A stretch of 39,588 nt of DNA, taken from positions 1 through 39,588 of the forward strand of contig CADCVG010000041.1 in the NCBI GenBank assembly GCA_902806075.1, written 5' to 3'. Positions 37,842-39,588 of the stretch are shown here, piece by piece. Position 1 is the first letter of the stretch, and every line of letters starts with the position of its first letter. The position numbers and the translations under genes were made by a program. Under the pieces are notes generated by a model that did no database searches, was not told where the DNA came from, and saw only the letters and a list, made by a program, of their open reading frames with translations. The stretch is from an uncultured Rubrobacteraceae bacterium. Its GTDB lineage: Bacteria; Actinomycetota; Rubrobacteria; Rubrobacterales; Rubrobacteraceae.

Positions 37842-37870
37842 CGAGCCCTTCGCAATCGCCGAAGGGCTCG
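37842..37870. repeat. Perfect 11-bp inverted repeat between divergent genes
   Basis: CGAGCCCTTCG (37842-37852) and CGAAGGGCTCG (37860-37870) around a seven-base loop. It is in the 190-bp gap between the GT-C gene (minus) and the pseudogene (plus), next to the -10-like TATCAT of the former. No T-tract on either side. Confidence 0.7.
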
Positions 37871-38008
37871 GAGCCTTCCCCGAGATCCTCCGTCCGATGC
37901 GTCAACGGGGGGAGCCTGTCCCCGAAAAATAGTGCTCTTAGAGTGATGTGGCTGGTTTCGACGGCTGATAGGGTCCCGGTAGGATAGAAAGGCCGAGAGG
38001 AGCAAGCC

Positions 38009-39208
38009 ATGAGCGGACTGCGCACGCTGCAATCCCTCCTAGAGACGCTCCCCGAGTGTGGCTACCGGCCGGTCTTGCTGGCGCTGCACAAGGAGGATAC
38101 CGAGCACTGGTCCTACGCCGGTTTAGCCGACCACGCGCGGCGGTTGGCCCGGGGCCTCGTCGAGAGGGAGGTCGGGCGCGAGGACCACGTAGCGCTGCTC
38201 GCCGCCAATCGGTCCGAGTGGATAATGGCTTGTCTTGCGGTCATCGGGGCGGGAGCGGTGATCGTGCCCCTAGACGCGCAGATCGGGGATAAGATGCTCC
38301 GCAATGCTCTGGAGGACAGCGGTGCGAAGCTCGTCTTTACAACTGGGGAGGGGGCCGGCCGGATCGAGGGCCTGGAGATGGAGGCCGCGCCGGAACTCGT
38401 CCTGCTCGACACGTAGGACGACGATCTTGGCTAGCGGCGACGGCACGACGAGGACGGCGAAGGGCGTACCACTCAATCATCGCAACCTCGCATTTCAACT
38501 GAACACGCTGCTCGAAGCGGACTTGGTGGCCGAGGACGACCGAGTCACGCTGCCGCTGCCGCTCCACCACGTCTACCCGTTCGTGGTGAGGATGCCCACG
38601 CCGCTGGCGGCCGGGTTGCCGATCATCATGCCCTACTCGCCTACCGGGCCCCAGATCGTGCGCGCTCTACAGAAAGGGCCGTTCGTAATAACGCCCAACC
38701 ACGTAAGCTACCTGGACTCGTTCGTGGTCGGCGCGGCGCTCGACTATCGTCGGCTGCGGGGAACGTACTGGGCCGGCTGGAGTGGCGCAGCCTTCGGCAA
38801 CCTCGTTACCCGTACGGTGAGCAGGCTCGCCCAGGCCGTCCCCATAGACCCCGCCCGGGTCGGCTACGTCGAGCCTCGCCTTCGGTGCCGCGGTCTTGCA
38901 GCGTGAGAAGAACCTCGTCTGGTTCCCCGAGGGCCGCACTCCTCTAACGACGAGTTGCAGAAGTTCAAGCGCGGGATCGGGATGCTCCTCGACCATTACC
39001 GGGTACCGGTGGTGCCGGTCTTTATACGGGGCACCCACGAGGTAATGCCGCCGGGGAAGGCCAGGATCCGTCCCTGCAAGGTCACGCTCGTCTTCGGCAA
39101 GCCAATCAGCGCGGACCACCTCGAAGACAGGGCGACGGAGCCGGCCCTCAGGACCGTATCCTCAACGGCCTGCGTGACCGTGTAGAGGAGCTGGGCGGCC
39201 TCTCGTAA
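38009..39208 (+). pseudogene. Degraded acyl-CoA synthetase / acyltransferase fusion gene (Aas-like)
   Basis: The start is intact: GAGGAGC before ATG 38009 and an AMP-binding N-terminus (YRPVLLALHKEDTEHWSYAGLADHARRLARGL, LLAANRSEWIMACLAVIGAGAVIVPLD). That frame stops at 38416. Another frame continues with the A3-like GTTRTAKGVPLNHRNLAFQLN and ALPLHHVYPF-type segment, then jumps straight to KGPFVITPNHVSYLDSFVVG, an acyltransferase NHxSxxD-like motif: most of the AMP-binding domain is missing. Later frames supply LAFGAAVLQREKNLVWFPEGRT, then NDELQKFKRGIGMLLDHYRVPVVPVFIRGTHE, then RILNGLRDRVEELGGLS ending at 39208. So there is one internal deletion and at least four frame changes. It probably once combined fatty-acid activation with lysophospholipid acylation. 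Confidence 0.85.
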
Positions 39209-39351
39209 CGGGGCTACCCGGAGAACGAGAACCTCAGGCATTTCCGGCGAATCGGGGCAGGAGCGCTGTCCCGGTCTCCGGCGCTGGTTCGCGAACGAAG
39301 TACCTCTCCGGTACTCTCTTTATTGAAACGTTTGTTAAACTTCCCCTTCGT

Positions 39352-39588
39352 ATGGCACAAGCACGAGACAACGTGGAGACACGCCCAGAAGCATCGCGCT
39401 CCCTCCTGAGCCGTCGCGACTGGGTGTACTTGTTGAGCCTGCTGATCCCCTTCGTCCTGTACGACCTGACCCTGAAGGGCGTCCTCGTCTTCTCGCGGCC
39501 AGAGGATCCGGGGTTCTGGGGAGCCTGGGGGCTCATGCGCTCGGACCTCCTGTTCAATCTGGGGTACGCGCTGCTCTGGATCGGGTTG
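39352..39588 (+). CDS. Membrane protein, N-terminal fragment (cut by window end)
   Basis: Frame open to the end of the window: 79 codons from ATG 39352. The N-terminus is basic and polar (about 25 residues), then a hydrophobic helix WVYLLSLLIPFVLYDLTLKGVLVF, a short loop with RPEDPGFWGAWGLMRSDLL, and the start of a second helix (FNLGYALLWIGL). The pattern resembles the first two membrane helices of LTA-synthase/sulfatase-type proteins, but too little is present to assign. No clear ribosome binding site; TAAACT is ten bases upstream. Confidence 0.5.
   Translation, partial: MAQARDNVETRPEASRSLLSRRDWVYLLSLLIPFVLYDLTLKGVLVFSRPEDPGFWGAWGLMRSDLLFNLGYALLWIGL

Noticed and set aside
37945-37985. GGTTTCGACGGC resembling the conserved 5' part of tmRNA
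   Set aside because: No tRNA-like 3' half, no tag reading frame, and a coding start follows at 38009; more likely promoter sequence.

Overview
The window is high-GC DNA with dense genes, many GTG and TTG starts, very short intergenic gaps and many start codons sitting 6-8 nt downstream of a TANNNT hexamer (the arrangement of leaderless mRNAs). Together with the protein complement (Tat lipoprotein, MsiK-type sugar importer without its own ATPase, MurJ, VanW, DUF1990, DUF1259) this points to an actinobacterial chromosome. A Rubrobacter-like organism is my best guess from protein character, but it is an inference and not proven by any marker gene here. No rRNA, tRNA, CRISPR array, insertion sequence or phage gene was found.

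Layout. 1-5010: a small unknown gene on the plus strand, then a tight six-gene minus-strand operon (haem-oxygenase-like diiron protein, Fpg/MutM, dihydrolipoyl dehydrogenase, a papain-like cysteine-peptidase-like protein and two small unknowns). 5249-11893: plus-strand genes for an unknown protein, a YegS/DgkB-type lipid kinase, a sugar ABC importer (binding protein and two permeases), MoaD and MoaE, a Nudix hydrolase and a CPBP membrane protease. 11991-12253: a free-standing structured small RNA gene with its own promoter and terminator. 12265-14717: cinA and yqeK, divergent from overlapping -10 boxes, then a YdjM-like membrane hydrolase. 14810-15394: DUF1990. 15479-20193: a seven-gene chromate-type operon (chrA, split chrB, DUF378, a frameshifted lipoprotein, a DUF1259 lipoprotein, an ICMT-like methyltransferase) behind a promoter that carries a 22-bp palindrome. 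20774-25141: dut, metG, murJ. 25286-26833: a membrane-anchored class-A beta-lactamase-like serine hydrolase. 27178-34143: an unusual plus-strand biosynthetic cluster. 34262-37817: a VanW protein and a GT-C-type membrane protein. 38009-39208: a decayed acyl-CoA synthetase/acyltransferase pseudogene. The last gene is cut by the window edge.

The most interesting parts are two. First, the cluster at 27178-34143 (GNAT-like protein, acyl carrier protein, AMP-forming ligase, fold-type III PLP decarboxylase, FemAB-like aminoacyl transferase, second GNAT-like paralogue). It reads as a pathway that loads an amino acid on a carrier protein, decarboxylates it while tethered, and transfers it to a cell-surface acceptor. 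The ligase/decarboxylase/carrier trio resembles sets known beside exosortase loci, but no exosortase is present. Second, the ~220-nt RNA at 11991-12217 carries a 14-nt stretch perfectly complementary to the conserved 3' end of 16S rRNA, in a genome region where many mRNAs appear to lack any leader.
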